From assembly GCA_030748215.1 (NCBI GenBank), contig JASMMK010000045.1, positions 1 through 64,000 on the forward strand: DNA of 64,000 nt. The letters are read 5' to 3'. This DNA comes from Candidatus Scalindua sp. (GTDB taxonomy: Bacteria > Planctomycetota > Brocadiia > Brocadiales > Scalinduaceae). The translations under genes were made by a program, and so were the position numbers. Positions 36,215 to 44,666 of this stretch are shown here, one piece after another. The notes below the pieces were generated by a model. The model was given only the letters and a program-made list of their open reading frames with translations, was not told where the DNA came from and made no database searches. The first letter of the stretch is position 1. Each line of letters starts with the position of its first letter.

Positions 36215-37417
36215 ATGTTGAAAAATTTGAAGATGTTTAATACAGGTATCTTTGTATGTTGCATGGTTACTGCATCCTGGGTCTTTGCATTGGCTGGCCA
36301 GGCCGGAGATAAACAGGTAAGTTTTGATCCTAATTCAGTCGCATTCGTTACCAATCGCGATTCCAGTGATGTTACCGTTATAGATCTGAATACGGATGTG
36401 ATACTGGACCGCATTGCATGTGGTGACTGGTCAAATCCACACATGGCCGTTGCGACTCTGGATGGAAAAAACTTATTGGTAACAGGTACAAACTCTAATT
36501 TTGTAGCGATCATTGATCTAAAGACCAGGGAGCTTACCAAGGTCAGGTTGGGACTTATGCCGGAGCATTTCGATATTACTCCTGACAGTAAATATGCATA
36601 TATTGGAAATATGGCTGCAGGATGTGTTTCTGTCGTGGATATAGAAGCTAAAAAAGAGATAAGAAGGCTCAACGGTTTCTTTGAACCACACGGCATTGTT
36701 TGCCTGCCGGGCAGCTCTAAGGTTTACATCTCTAACATGGGAGCACATGAAGTAGGAGTTATAGATGTTGAAACACAGTTGGTTGCATCAACGATGGAAG
36801 TAGGAAGTGCATATGTAATGGCCCAGGTAGACATGAATAGTAAATTAGCTGAAGTTGTAGGTATCGCAAATCCTACATTGACAATTGACGGCCGTTACGC
36901 TTATGCCGCTGACGGTGATTCAGATCAGGTTGCTGTTATTGATACAATAGATGACAGTGTGGTAGCAACGATCCCTGTAGGAGATGATCCATGGCGAGCT
37001 TATGCGTCACCTGACGGTACAAAGATGCTTGTGCCAAATAATGGTGATGAGACTATTTCCGTGATCGATACAACTATTAATAAGGTTGTAGCTACCTTCC
37101 CCGGTGGTGCGGATATGACTGGAGTCAATTTTGTAAACGGAGGTAAAAAGGCTTATGTCATAAGCAGAGGAGATAATGGAGTATATATATATGACATGGA
37201 AGAGATGAGAGAAATAAAGAAGATTAAGCTTGGTCTAAATGTGAGTCCTGAAACCGCATCGACTACACTAGACGGAAAGAAAGTGTATCTTGCAGCATCT
37301 GCAAGGAATTCAGTCTTTGTCTTTGATGCGGATACTGACGACTACAAGGAGATAACTAACGTCGGTCTTTCACCATGGGCAGTAACAATTATTGGTGCAG
37401 CAAATTATTGTCATTAA
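36215..37417 (+). CDS. Exported YVTN-type beta-propeller protein
   Basis: A signal peptide (TGIFVCCMVTASWVFALAG) is followed by seven or so repeats of about 42 residues of the YVTN/NHL-like type: VAFVTNRDSSDVTVIDL, KNLLVTGTNSNFVAIIDL, YAYIGNMAAGCVSVVDI, KVYISNMGAHEVGVIDV and YAYAADGDSDQVAVIDT. Such propellers bind proteins or metals in the periplasm. The start at 36215 has AGGAGG nine bases before; the longer frame from 36071 would begin inside the end of the porin gene. The 141-base spacing suggests it may share the B12-controlled transcript. A terminator follows at 37458-37508. Confidence 0.85.
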   Translation: MLKNLKMFNTGIFVCCMVTASWVFALAGQAGDKQVSFDPNSVAFVTNRDSSDVTVIDLNTDVILDRIACGDWSNPHMAVATLDGKNLLVTGTNSNFVAIIDLKTRELTKVRLGLMPEHFDITPDSKYAYIGNMAAGCVSVVDIEAKKEIRRLNGFFEPHGIVCLPGSSKVYISNMGAHEVGVIDVETQLVASTMEVGSAYVMAQVDMNSKLAEVVGIANPTLTIDGRYAYAADGDSDQVAVIDTIDDSVVATIPVGDDPWRAYASPDGTKMLVPNNGDETISVIDTTINKVVATFPGGADMTGVNFVNGGKKAYVISRGDNGVYIYDMEEMREIKKIKLGLNVSPETASTTLDGKKVYLAASARNSVFVFDADTDDYKEITNVGLSPWAVTIIGAANYCH

Positions 37418-37457
37418 TTTAGTCTTAGCTACATAGTAGTTTGTTTCATGGTTTTTA

Positions 37458-37508
37458 AAAGGAGCAAGGGGGAATTGTCTTTTACATATAGCCCTTGCTC
37501 CTTTTTTT
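37458..37508 (+). terminator. Intrinsic terminator after the beta-propeller gene
   Basis: AAAGGAGCAAGGG pairs with CCCTTGCTCCTTT around a 21-base loop, followed by seven T residues. Confidence 0.85.
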
Positions 37509-37563
37509 GTGCAAAAAGTATTTTGAAAATAGTACTATATTCTTAAATTTTTCATATTAGCGT

Positions 37564-37593
37564 AGGGTGGTTTAAGCGATAGCGAATCCACCC
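37564..37593. repeat. Short palindrome AGGGTGG..CCACCCT
   Basis: A GGTGG / CCACC inverted repeat with GCGAATCCACC on one arm. The same GCGAATCCACC word is found in the palindrome at 63730-63778, so it belongs to a dispersed family. Confidence 0.5.
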
Positions 37594-37624
37594 TTAACCT
37601 GAGAGCCTGCCCGTGCCGGTACGG

Positions 37625-37667
37625 ACGGGGAGTCGAAGTGTTATCAACGTTGAAAATTCCTATGCAT
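37625..37667. repeat. Dispersed repeat copy 1 (GAGTCGAAGTGTT type)
   Basis: GGGAGTCGAAGTGTTATCAA followed by GTTGAAAATTCCTATG. Copies with the same order of blocks are at 47372-47412 and 52377-52424. It overlaps an apparent upstream extension of the protease frame, which is why the protease start is placed downstream. Confidence 0.65.
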
Positions 37668-37684
37668 ATATCTTGAAAGAGACA

Positions 37685-39250
37685 ATGAAATATATAATAA
37701 GAGCGTTTTTGTTATTGCTGTTTTCCTGTCTCAATGTCCTTGCACTGAGTCCGGTATATTCACACCAGGCTGGGAATGCCATTCCACGGCCAACCGTGAT
37801 AAATCATCTCAAAGAGACGGAAGAATACAGGACCACTCTTTCCTATTATCCAGTTGGAGACACCGGAGTCTTCGATTTCACCGTTCGGGTTGAAAAAATC
37901 AGTTCAGGATATTATTACAATCAGAAACTTGAGTTTAAGGTTGTTGATCCCCAAGGCATAGAAAGAATTTCTTATAGACCGTTCCTTGATAATGAATCCA
38001 ACTATAGAATGAGACAGGTTCTGGAAGATGAGGGACAGTATCTGTTCATCGTACAGTTTAATTGGGAAGGAAGAGAGCAGGAAATATCATTTCCGCTCAA
38101 AATAGAAAAATATAATATTGAAAACATGTGTCCCTGGTGTCTCATGTTAGTAACAAATATAAAAACCGCATATTTTTTAACCATGAATGATGGTGACAAA
38201 AAAACTTGTTGTATTCATTGCGCCTTAAGTTATAGAAACAAGTTTAGTGATAAATTTCTTTCAATGAAATCTGTGGATTATTATAGCGAAGAGATCATTG
38301 ACAGCCAGAACGCCTGGTATATTAATGATCCTGATATCACTCTTGAGGATTCAATGCCACCCTATGTAGTCGCTTTCAGTTCCATAGAATCTGCAAGAGA
38401 TTTCCAGAAAGCGTATGATGGGGAGATTGTTGACATTAACAGATTGGAATACGAGGTGTTGAGGAAAAAGGATCCTGAATTCTCATCTGAAGAGGATGAA
38501 GATGTGCTTCTTTTAGAAAATCTTATTCTCAAGATAAAAAATAACTACTATAAAGATACTAATGTTAAAAAGCTAATCAAGTCATCCATTAAGAGCATAA
38601 CAACTTCTCTGGATCAACATAGTTCGCTCAAAGAGATTAAGCCTTCTTCTTCCGGTTTCATAAGAGGCTTCGAAAGGGCAGAAACTATATCTGGCACAAG
38701 GATTATTAATGATAATATCGGATACATTAAAATTGAGCATTTTGGGAGAAGAACAAAGGAAGGCTTTACAAAGGCATTGGCAGATTTAAAAGATAAAGAC
38801 CTCTGTGGATTAATCCTCGATCTGCGGGATAATCCGGGAGGAAGCCTGGAAGAGACTATTCCAATAATGGAGTTATTTATTTCTGAAGGCAAACTTCTAC
38901 TAACGGTAGAAAGTAAAGGGCAGACAAAATATTTTTCCAGAAATGATGAAGTATTTACTAGCCCTCTGGTGATATTAATAAATAGTAATACTGCAAGCTG
39001 TGCTGAAATATTTGCAACAACTTTACGTTACTATCAAAAAGCTATACTTGTGGGTACAAATAGTTATGGGAAGGGAACGATACAAAAAATTTTTCCGTTA
39101 GACTACAAACATTCCTTAGTTCTTACCATCGGTGAATTCTACCTTGCTGATGGTACCTCACTACAGGGTGCAGGTGTAAAACCAGATTATGTTGTTGAAG
39201 GTAATGATGAGCAGGTTAAGTTTGCTATAGAGCTTATTAACAAATGGTAA
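37685..39250 (+). CDS. Exported NosL-like domain fused to S41 protease
   Basis: A signal peptide (AFLLLLFSCLNVLALSPVYS) is followed by three parts. Residues about 30-135 are beta-rich (YYPVGDTGVFDFTVRVEKIS...), YtkA/FixH-like. Residues about 140-260 have CPWCLMLV, KKTCCIHCALSYRNKF and MPPYVVAFSSIESARDF, a NosL-like metal-binding pattern. Residues about 290-520 are an S41 C-terminal processing peptidase with LCGLILDLRDNPGG, the catalytic Ser in NTASCAEIF and Lys in YGKGTIQ. The PDZ domain usual in this family is missing, and the metal-binding region takes its place. The ATG at 37685 is chosen over an upstream frame that lies within a repeat. Confidence 0.8.
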   Translation: MKYIIRAFLLLLFSCLNVLALSPVYSHQAGNAIPRPTVINHLKETEEYRTTLSYYPVGDTGVFDFTVRVEKISSGYYYNQKLEFKVVDPQGIERISYRPFLDNESNYRMRQVLEDEGQYLFIVQFNWEGREQEISFPLKIEKYNIENMCPWCLMLVTNIKTAYFLTMNDGDKKTCCIHCALSYRNKFSDKFLSMKSVDYYSEEIIDSQNAWYINDPDITLEDSMPPYVVAFSSIESARDFQKAYDGEIVDINRLEYEVLRKKDPEFSSEEDEDVLLLENLILKIKNNYYKDTNVKKLIKSSIKSITTSLDQHSSLKEIKPSSSGFIRGFERAETISGTRIINDNIGYIKIEHFGRRTKEGFTKALADLKDKDLCGLILDLRDNPGGSLEETIPIMELFISEGKLLLTVESKGQTKYFSRNDEVFTSPLVILINSNTASCAEIFATTLRYYQKAILVGTNSYGKGTIQKIFPLDYKHSLVLTIGEFYLADGTSLQGAGVKPDYVVEGNDEQVKFAIELINKW

Positions 39251-39311
39251 GTAGTTGAGAAAAGTAAGAAAGAAACTATTTCTTTAGAATCATAATCTGG
39301 ATAATCCAGTA

Positions 39312-40157
39312 CTATTGCACTGCACCAGCTTCCGCGAGCAAACTACCGATCTTTCTATAGTCATTTATATCTGCAATTCTAAGAGCTGTAAGACCACTCT
39401 TATTTCTTACGCTCACATCTGCTCCCGCATCTAACAAGGCTTCCACTATATTTGAGTGTCCATTACGTACTGCAATTATCAGGGCTGTGTTACGGTTCTT
39501 GCTTATGATGTTCACATCAACCCCTGTATCTATCAAAATTTTCGTGATCTTTATATTGTCACTGGAAGCTGCATGCATCAGTGCGGTGTTGCCATTATTA
39601 TCTTTTGCATTTACATCGGCACCCTCAATGAGTGTGAGCTTTACGGCGGTGTAGTCCCCACACATTGCCGCAAACATCAGGGCTGTCCTGCCTAACTTAT
39701 CTATAGCCCCGGCTGCCTCAAGTGAGGTTATGATCTTCTTTCGGTTATTCGTTACTGCGACCTCAAGGGCTGTAATCCCATCCGTGTTTTTCACATTCAC
39801 ATTGGCCCCTGCCGCTATCAAGGCGTTTACAATGTTTGCACGCCCATGCCATGCGGCAATTATCAGGGCGGTATTTCCGTCCCTATTCTCAACATTCACA
39901 TCAGCCTTTACGGCTAGTAAGATTTCTAAGATCTTAATTTTATTACTGGAAACAGCATACATCAGGGCAGTGTTGCCATTATTGTCTTTTCCATTTATAT
40001 CCATGTTCCTGTGTTCTGTCAGTAAACTCCTTACGGCATCGATGTCACCATTAATTGTCGCATACTTCAAGCGTTCTACTTCTCCACAGATTACGGATTC
40101 AGCTACAAGTAGGATTGTGACTACTATTAATGGGTATTGTACAAATCTGAATTTCAT
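39312..40157 (-). CDS. Exported ankyrin-repeat protein
   Basis: A signal peptide (VQYPLIVVTILLVAESVICG) precedes about seven ankyrin repeats of 33 residues, with repeated NGNTALMYAVSSNKIKIL, GNTALIIAAWHGRANIV, GITALEVAVTNNRKKII and GADVNAKDNNGNTALMHAAS. Ankyrin repeats bind proteins; here they would act in the periplasm or at the cell surface. The start at 40157 is chosen because the upstream 20 codons do not form a signal. It points towards the protease gene and is not part of the B12 transcript. Confidence 0.87.
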   Translation of the reverse strand: MKFRFVQYPLIVVTILLVAESVICGEVERLKYATINGDIDAVRSLLTEHRNMDINGKDNNGNTALMYAVSSNKIKILEILLAVKADVNVENRDGNTALIIAAWHGRANIVNALIAAGANVNVKNTDGITALEVAVTNNRKKIITSLEAAGAIDKLGRTALMFAAMCGDYTAVKLTLIEGADVNAKDNNGNTALMHAASSDNIKITKILIDTGVDVNIISKNRNTALIIAVRNGHSNIVEALLDAGADVSVRNKSGLTALRIADINDYRKIGSLLAEAGAVQ

Positions 40158-40562
40158 TATATTATTACCAGGCAGATTAATAAGCAGTATTAGCAATCCA
40201 GCATGAGCTGAATCCACGTCATTCTTGATTTTTCAGAAACTGTTATAAAAATATGGAATTCTATGTAAATTGAAAATACAGGAATAAAAAAATGATGAAG
40301 TCGTGATCTCTTCTTCTCAGTAGTTACTATTATATAGCCTTCAGGCTGCTATGATAATATAAAGTAAAAAGCAAAATCAAGAGGAAAAACCCTCAGCAAA
40401 TTGAAGAATATATTCACTTCCCCGGACAAAAGGCGCCGATGGCTTTGATTCCCTCCTTGCGAAGGCAATGTTATTGGGCCGAATATGATTAAGTTGACAG
40501 GGTTAAGTATTATAAGTAGAACTACCTATTCTTAATTTTGATCTTAAACAATTAAAGAGTAC

Positions 40563-40744
40563 GGTTACAGGTAATTCCATCCTGAATGTAATGGATGGGA
40601 TTTAAAAGGGAATCCCTGGTAGAACAGGGAACGGACCCGCCGCTGTAGTCGATGACGAAAATTGCAATGCCACTGTTCGCCACTGGCGTATGGGAAGGCG
40701 CAATGAGTAGAACGATTCGATAGTCAGAAGACCTGCCTGTAACT
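40563..40744 (+). promoter_or_regulatory. Cobalamin riboswitch 3, upstream of cbiM
   Basis: GTTACAGGTAAT (40564) pairs with CCTGTAAC (40736) as P1. The core has GGGAATCCC..GGAACGGACCCGCCGCTGTAGTC, the GCCACTGTTC stem and the B12 box AGTCAGAAGACCTGCCTG. It closely resembles riboswitch 1 in the core and also in the 3' flank (CTTCGATGGTAAAGAAGGTG). A terminator follows at 40832-40868. The upstream interval 40218-40562 shows only a TTGACA at 40494 as a possible promoter element. Confidence 0.95.
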
Positions 40745-40831
40745 GCTTCACATAAACTTCGATGGTAAAGAAGGTGAAGGTTTATATGGTAATTGATCAT
40801 CAAGTTAACTTGTATGCAGACTTACTGATAG

Positions 40832-40868
40832 CCCGTACCTTTTTTCCGCAAAAGGTACGGGTTTTTTT
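40832..40868 (+). terminator. Attenuator terminator of riboswitch 3
   Basis: CCCGTACCTTTT pairs with AAAAGGTACGGG around TTTCCGC, with seven T residues after it. Confidence 0.9.
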
Positions 40869-40887
40869 GTTTGTTTTTGATTCCAGA

Positions 40888-41661
40888 TTGATTGAAATAA
40901 AAAAAATATTATTAGGCTTATCTATCGTCATTGCACTTCTGCTGTTGCCACATAACGCGTATGCAATGCATATTACTGAAGGTATATTGCCTCCAAAATG
41001 GGTTGTTTTCTGGTTCATTCTGATTATACCATTTGTTGTCATTGGTACACTCAGTCTGAAGAGAAAGAAGAGAGAGGTACCGGGCTTCCTTCCGTTAGTT
41101 GGATTGGTCGGGGCCGCCGTGTTTGTTTTTTCCTGTTTTCCAATTCCTGTAGTAGGTTTGAATGGAATGGCAACTGCACACCCGGCGGGAACAGGAATGA
41201 GTGCGATGCTGTTGGGACCATTTGTGAGCGTTGTTATTGCAGGAATTGCGCTTTTTATACAGGCACTTTTTCTTGCTCATGGAGGGATTACTACCCTGGG
41301 TGTTAATATCTTTTCTATGGGTGTACTCGGCTCCTTTTCAGGGTACTTTGCATTCAGGCTGGCGCAGAGGATGGGCCTTAAGCTGTTCTGGTGTGGTTTC
41401 CTGGCCGGAGTAATTTCCGATTTGTGTACTTATATGGGTACCTCGATAGGATTAGGACTTCTGGTATTTGAAGGGGACGAGTCGTTCTCCGTTGCCATGA
41501 TGCACAGTGCAAAGGCAATGTTAGAGATATTCGTAGTGTTTATGGCTACTTCTCAAGGGTCACTATGTATTGCGGAAGGCATTGTCGTTGGATTTGCTCT
41601 GTCCTACGTATATAAAGTCAGTCCGAGTATTTTATACAACCTGAGGGTTATAAAAGAATAA
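40888..41661 (+). CDS. cbiM: ECF cobalt transporter substrate-binding subunit CbiM
   Basis: CbiM is the membrane S-component that selects cobalt for the ECF transporter. The mature start MHITEGILPPKW follows a signal-like segment ending HNAYA; cleavage there would expose Met-His, the N-terminal metal-binding residues of the family. Six to seven membrane segments follow, with GMATAHPAGTGMSAMLLGP, LFLAHGGITTLGVN and FLAGVISDLCTYMGTS, all typical. The TTG at 40888 begins the signal. The frame is also open from an ATG at 40786 with a GAAGG site, through the terminator stem, which could be an alternative start or leader peptide. The gene is controlled by riboswitch 3. Confidence 0.93.
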   Translation: MIEIKKILLGLSIVIALLLLPHNAYAMHITEGILPPKWVVFWFILIIPFVVIGTLSLKRKKREVPGFLPLVGLVGAAVFVFSCFPIPVVGLNGMATAHPAGTGMSAMLLGPFVSVVIAGIALFIQALFLAHGGITTLGVNIFSMGVLGSFSGYFAFRLAQRMGLKLFWCGFLAGVISDLCTYMGTSIGLGLLVFEGDESFSVAMMHSAKAMLEIFVVFMATSQGSLCIAEGIVVGFALSYVYKVSPSILYNLRVIKE

Positions 41662-41699
41662 TAATCCCTCAATTATTAAATCCTTAAATTGGTTTTATT

Positions 41700-42044
41700 A
41701 TGTCTAAGTATTTCACTATTTTTGCATTCATATTATGTCTTACTCAATCGCATGTTCTGTACGCGGAAGGGCCATACATGCCTGATCCAATTGAAGGTAT
41801 TGAGGTGGAGGAAACAGTAGCGGTTGAAGAAGAGGGGAAATGGACAGGAATTGATGTAAGTATTGTAGGGAAATATGCCGAAAAATATGGCCATCCACCA
41901 AGAGATCCTTATATCAACACAGATCAGGGAGACCTCCTGCTGTTTGTTTTTACCTTTTTTGGTCTGGTCGGGGGTATTGTCATTGGTTACAACTTCAGAA
42001 AACTATTTGTTGAAGGAAAAGATAAGAAAAATTCACAAGAATAA
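41700..42044 (+). CDS. CbiN-like small membrane protein of the cobalt transporter
   Basis: A 114-residue protein with an N-terminal signal/anchor (YFTIFAFILCLTQSHVLYA), an acidic periplasmic loop and a C-terminal membrane helix (LLLFVFTFFGLVGGIVIGY) ending in a basic tail. CbiN proteins have this same two-helix layout and lie between cbiM and cbiQ, as here. Sequence likeness to enterobacterial CbiN is limited to the second helix region, so the name rests mainly on topology and position. It probably assists cobalt loading of CbiM. Confidence 0.7.
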   Translation: MSKYFTIFAFILCLTQSHVLYAEGPYMPDPIEGIEVEETVAVEEEGKWTGIDVSIVGKYAEKYGHPPRDPYINTDQGDLLLFVFTFFGLVGGIVIGYNFRKLFVEGKDKKNSQE

Positions 42045-42104
42045 AAATTGACAGGATAACAGGAAGTAATCTATCTGGTTTATCCTGTCTAAGAATAGAT
42101 AACT

Positions 42105-42887
42105 ATGGAAATATTAAAGCATGTTGTTATGGATCATTTTGCACAAAGGAGCAACTGGCTTACAAATGTAGAGGTAAGGGTTAAGCTGTTTTATATTGGT
42201 GTAGGTTTGATCCTTAATATTTTATCTAATGACATTACGCTTCCGTTACTGTTTTTTGTTACATCCTTAATCTTGTTATTGACCATAAGGGTGTCATTTA
42301 TAACGTTAGGTCTTCGAATGATGATGCCGTTTTTATTCGGGATATTTATCCTGGTTATAATGGGGTTGCACAATGGCGAGACAGTATTGTTTTCCGGTAC
42401 GCTTTTTGGTTATGAACTCGCTTTTAAAAAAGAGGGATTGCAGATTGGCCTGTTGCTGTTTACAAAGGTGGCAGGGGGGGTAATGCTTATGCTTTTATTA
42501 TCCTTTACCACAACAGTTACAAAGATATGCATGGCTACCCGCTGGATGAAGACGCCAGAGACCCTGATAGAAGTTTTGTCATTTGTATATAGATACCTGT
42601 TTTTGTTGATTGAAGAGACGGAAACGATGATGTCTTCACAAAGAAGCAGACTGGGCTATGTTACATGGTTTAAAACAATAAAATCATTTGGGAGCCTTGG
42701 TGGTACACTGATTATCAGATCAATTACCAGGGCTGAGAATGCCCATGTTGCAATGGTTTCCAGGGGTTACGATGGAGGGAGGGTGCTTACCGTTCAGCTT
42801 ACTCCATTAGCAGGAAGAGATTATGCTCTGTTTTTGTCATGTGGGTTATTGCTGACGGCTTTATCCTATTTGGGATTTTTCTGTTAA
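42105..42887 (+). CDS. cbiQ: ECF cobalt transporter transmembrane subunit CbiQ
   Basis: CbiQ is the T-component that couples the ATPase to CbiM. The 260-residue protein has FAQRSNWLTNVEVRVKLFYI at the start, about five hydrophobic segments and the cytoplasmic coupling motif with the Ala-Arg-Gly type words SQRSRLGY and VAMVSRGYDG (the second is the standard ARG motif equivalent). It lies between the CbiN-like gene and cbiO, with 61 and 159 bases of spacing. It probably shares the riboswitch 3 transcript. Confidence 0.92.
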   Translation: MEILKHVVMDHFAQRSNWLTNVEVRVKLFYIGVGLILNILSNDITLPLLFFVTSLILLLTIRVSFITLGLRMMMPFLFGIFILVIMGLHNGETVLFSGTLFGYELAFKKEGLQIGLLLFTKVAGGVMLMLLLSFTTTVTKICMATRWMKTPETLIEVLSFVYRYLFLLIEETETMMSSQRSRLGYVTWFKTIKSFGSLGGTLIIRSITRAENAHVAMVSRGYDGGRVLTVQLTPLAGRDYALFLSCGLLLTALSYLGFFC

Positions 42888-42902
42888 AGATTAAAAAAAT
42901 AA

Positions 42903-43001
42903 TCACGCAAAGGCGCAAAGAACGCAAAGTTATAAAGATTTGTAAAAGAAATTGAAGATAAAGATATTACAACCCTTGGCGTTCTTGGCGACTTGGCGTG
43001 A
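42903..43001. repeat. Inverted-repeat element (ACGCAAAGGCGCAAAG type)
   Basis: TCACGCAAAGGCGCAAAGAA at 42903 is complementary, with few mismatches, to GTTCTTGGCGACTTGGCGTGA ending at 43001. This kind of palindrome is found between genes in many bacteria. It lies inside the cbiQ-cbiO gap, within the putative operon. Confidence 0.7.
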
Positions 43002-43046
43002 GGGAAAAGCTTTTAATTGCGAGGATAGGTGTCCTTTTAAATTATT

Positions 43047-43919
43047 ATGTTTAAAATAAAGGTTGACGATTTAATTCATAAGTACCCTGATGGTACGCAA
43101 GCGCTGAGTGGGGCTAACATTGATGTCAGGGAAGGTGAATTCCTTGCCATACTTGGTGCAAACGGTTCTGGGAAGACGACATTACTGAAACATTTTAATG
43201 GTCTGTTGAAGCCTGCTTCTGGTTCCGTAATCCTGGATAATAAAGCATTAAGTGAGTTTAAATCAGGTGAGGTTTTCAGAAAGGTTGGTATGGTTTTTCA
43301 AGATCCCGGTGACCAACTCATTGCGCCTACTGTCGAGGAGGATGTTGCCTTTGGTCCGACAAACCTGGGCCTAAGCTATGATGAAACTATGAGCAGGGTT
43401 AATACTGCACTCGAACTGGTTAAAATGAAAGAGTTTGCCAAAAAGGCAATCCATGCACTTAGTTACGGTCAGAGCAAGCGAATATGTATAGCCGGAATTC
43501 TTGCTATGGAGCCGGAAGTACTAATATTAGATGAACCAACCAGCGGACTAGATCCTGATGGCGTAAAAACTGTAATGAAAATTCTGAACGATCTGAATAA
43601 AAAACAGGGTATTACCATAATACTCGCCACAAATTCTGTTGACCTTGTGCCTGTTCATATGGACAGGGTTGCCATTATGGATAAGGGCATTGTTCTACAG
43701 GAAGGTACTCCGGAAGGAATTTTCACTGACTCGGAAAAACTTAACAGCCTTAAGCTGGAGCTGCCACAGATAGCACAATTAATGGAACTGTTGCGTGACA
43801 AAGAAAAATTGCCAATAAATCCACTCCCTCTGACAATTGGTCAGGCGAGACAGGAGCTTGCACATCTATTCAGCAGAGAAGATGATGTCCGGCATGCCGA
43901 TTCAATTTTACCTGCCTGA
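43047..43919 (+). CDS. cbiO: ECF cobalt transporter ATP-binding subunit CbiO
   Basis: An ABC ATPase of 290 residues. Walker A is LGANGSGKTTLLKHF, the Q-loop is in MVFQDPGDQLIAPTVEED, the signature is ALSYGQSKRICIAGIL (SYGQ in place of SGGQ, as in some CbiO), and Walker B is VLILDEPTSGLDPDG. Only one ATPase gene is present, so it would act as a homodimer. A C-terminal extension of about 60 residues (INPLPLTIGQARQELAHLF) is common in CbiO. It is last in the cobalt operon. Confidence 0.94.
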   Translation: MFKIKVDDLIHKYPDGTQALSGANIDVREGEFLAILGANGSGKTTLLKHFNGLLKPASGSVILDNKALSEFKSGEVFRKVGMVFQDPGDQLIAPTVEEDVAFGPTNLGLSYDETMSRVNTALELVKMKEFAKKAIHALSYGQSKRICIAGILAMEPEVLILDEPTSGLDPDGVKTVMKILNDLNKKQGITIILATNSVDLVPVHMDRVAIMDKGIVLQEGTPEGIFTDSEKLNSLKLELPQIAQLMELLRDKEKLPINPLPLTIGQARQELAHLFSREDDVRHADSILPA

Positions 43920-43993
43920 ACGAAGTTGCCTGTATCGATTTGTATATGTGTGCTCTGGAATTATGTTGAAGGGGGAGGCGTCTCATATCAAAT

Positions 43994-44110
43994 AAAAAAG
44001 GCTCTCACAGTGCCGTGCAGTAACTTCAACCTACCAATTTATTTAATATAAATGATATGTGATTAGGTTGCGAAGTAATACGATACACGAACCTGCAAAA
44101 GCCTTTTCTT
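43994..44110. repeat. Tandem structured repeat, copy A
   Basis: A hairpin of about 115 bases. CTTCAACCTA (44024-44033) pairs with TAGGTTGCGAAG, an A-T pair (44023/44076) extends the stem, and GGCT / AGCC lies at the base. The loop is AT-rich (ATTTATTTAATATAAATGATAT). A T-rich tail follows. Copy B follows directly. Confidence 0.75.
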
Positions 44111-44120
44111 CTTGTAAAAA

Positions 44121-44234
44121 AAACCCTTTCAACGTGCTGTGCAATAGCTTCAACCTAACTATTTATTTAATATAAATGATATATGTTTTAGGTTGCGAAG
44201 CAATTCGTTACACGAACTTGTAAAGGCCTTTCTT
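44121..44234. repeat. Tandem structured repeat, copy B
   Basis: It has the same layout as copy A with base changes. The pair A44023-T44076 of copy A is G44147-C44201 here, a compensatory change, and the base stem is CCTTT / AAAGG. The AT-rich loop is the most conserved part. Confidence 0.75.
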
Positions 44235-44666
44235 AACGTTTTCTACCCCTATTATCGACACAAACAGGAAAGTCTTTAGTAAAAAAATTTCTTTTTCTGG
44301 TGTAATAGAATCGCAATAAACATGCCAGTTAAGCGCCACAATCTCATCGTCTCATATGCTCAGGAAGTAGATAATCGTAAGTCAAACCTCTATAAAATGT
44401 TAGTCAGATTGTGTTTTTGTTGATGTCAAAGAATGAGAGATTCTTTATATTATGTTCAGATAAAGAATAGAGTCTTTCTGACTGATTATTAGACATATAT
44501 GTTTAAAATGGACATCATCTTTCCTCTTGATTTTGGTAGTTGCTTGAGTATTATGAACCACTGAATTGACACAATCTTCAAGTTTTCATACCATACAGAA
44601 GTGCATTATCAGGCGATAGATATGCTATTCTCAAACTAGTAATCTGGTTTTCTGGATATCTTTACA
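44235..44666. other. Intergenic region, no feature recognised
   Basis: About 430 bases of AT-rich sequence before the 260-residue protein gene. I saw no frame, riboswitch or clear terminator. Two similar words, AAGAATGAGAGATTCTTTAT (44429) and AAAGAATAGAGTCTTTCT (44463), are the only repetition. Confidence 0.4.

Noticed and set aside
37613-37684. Upstream extension of the S41 protease frame
   Set aside because: It lies in a dispersed repeat and would place 24 residues before the signal peptide.
40552-40803. Minus-strand frame across riboswitch 3
   Set aside because: It is the antisense of a conserved cobalamin aptamer and has no domain or ribosome site.
43994-44234. CRISPR-like repeats
   Set aside because: There are only two long diverged hairpins with no spacer pattern and no cas genes.
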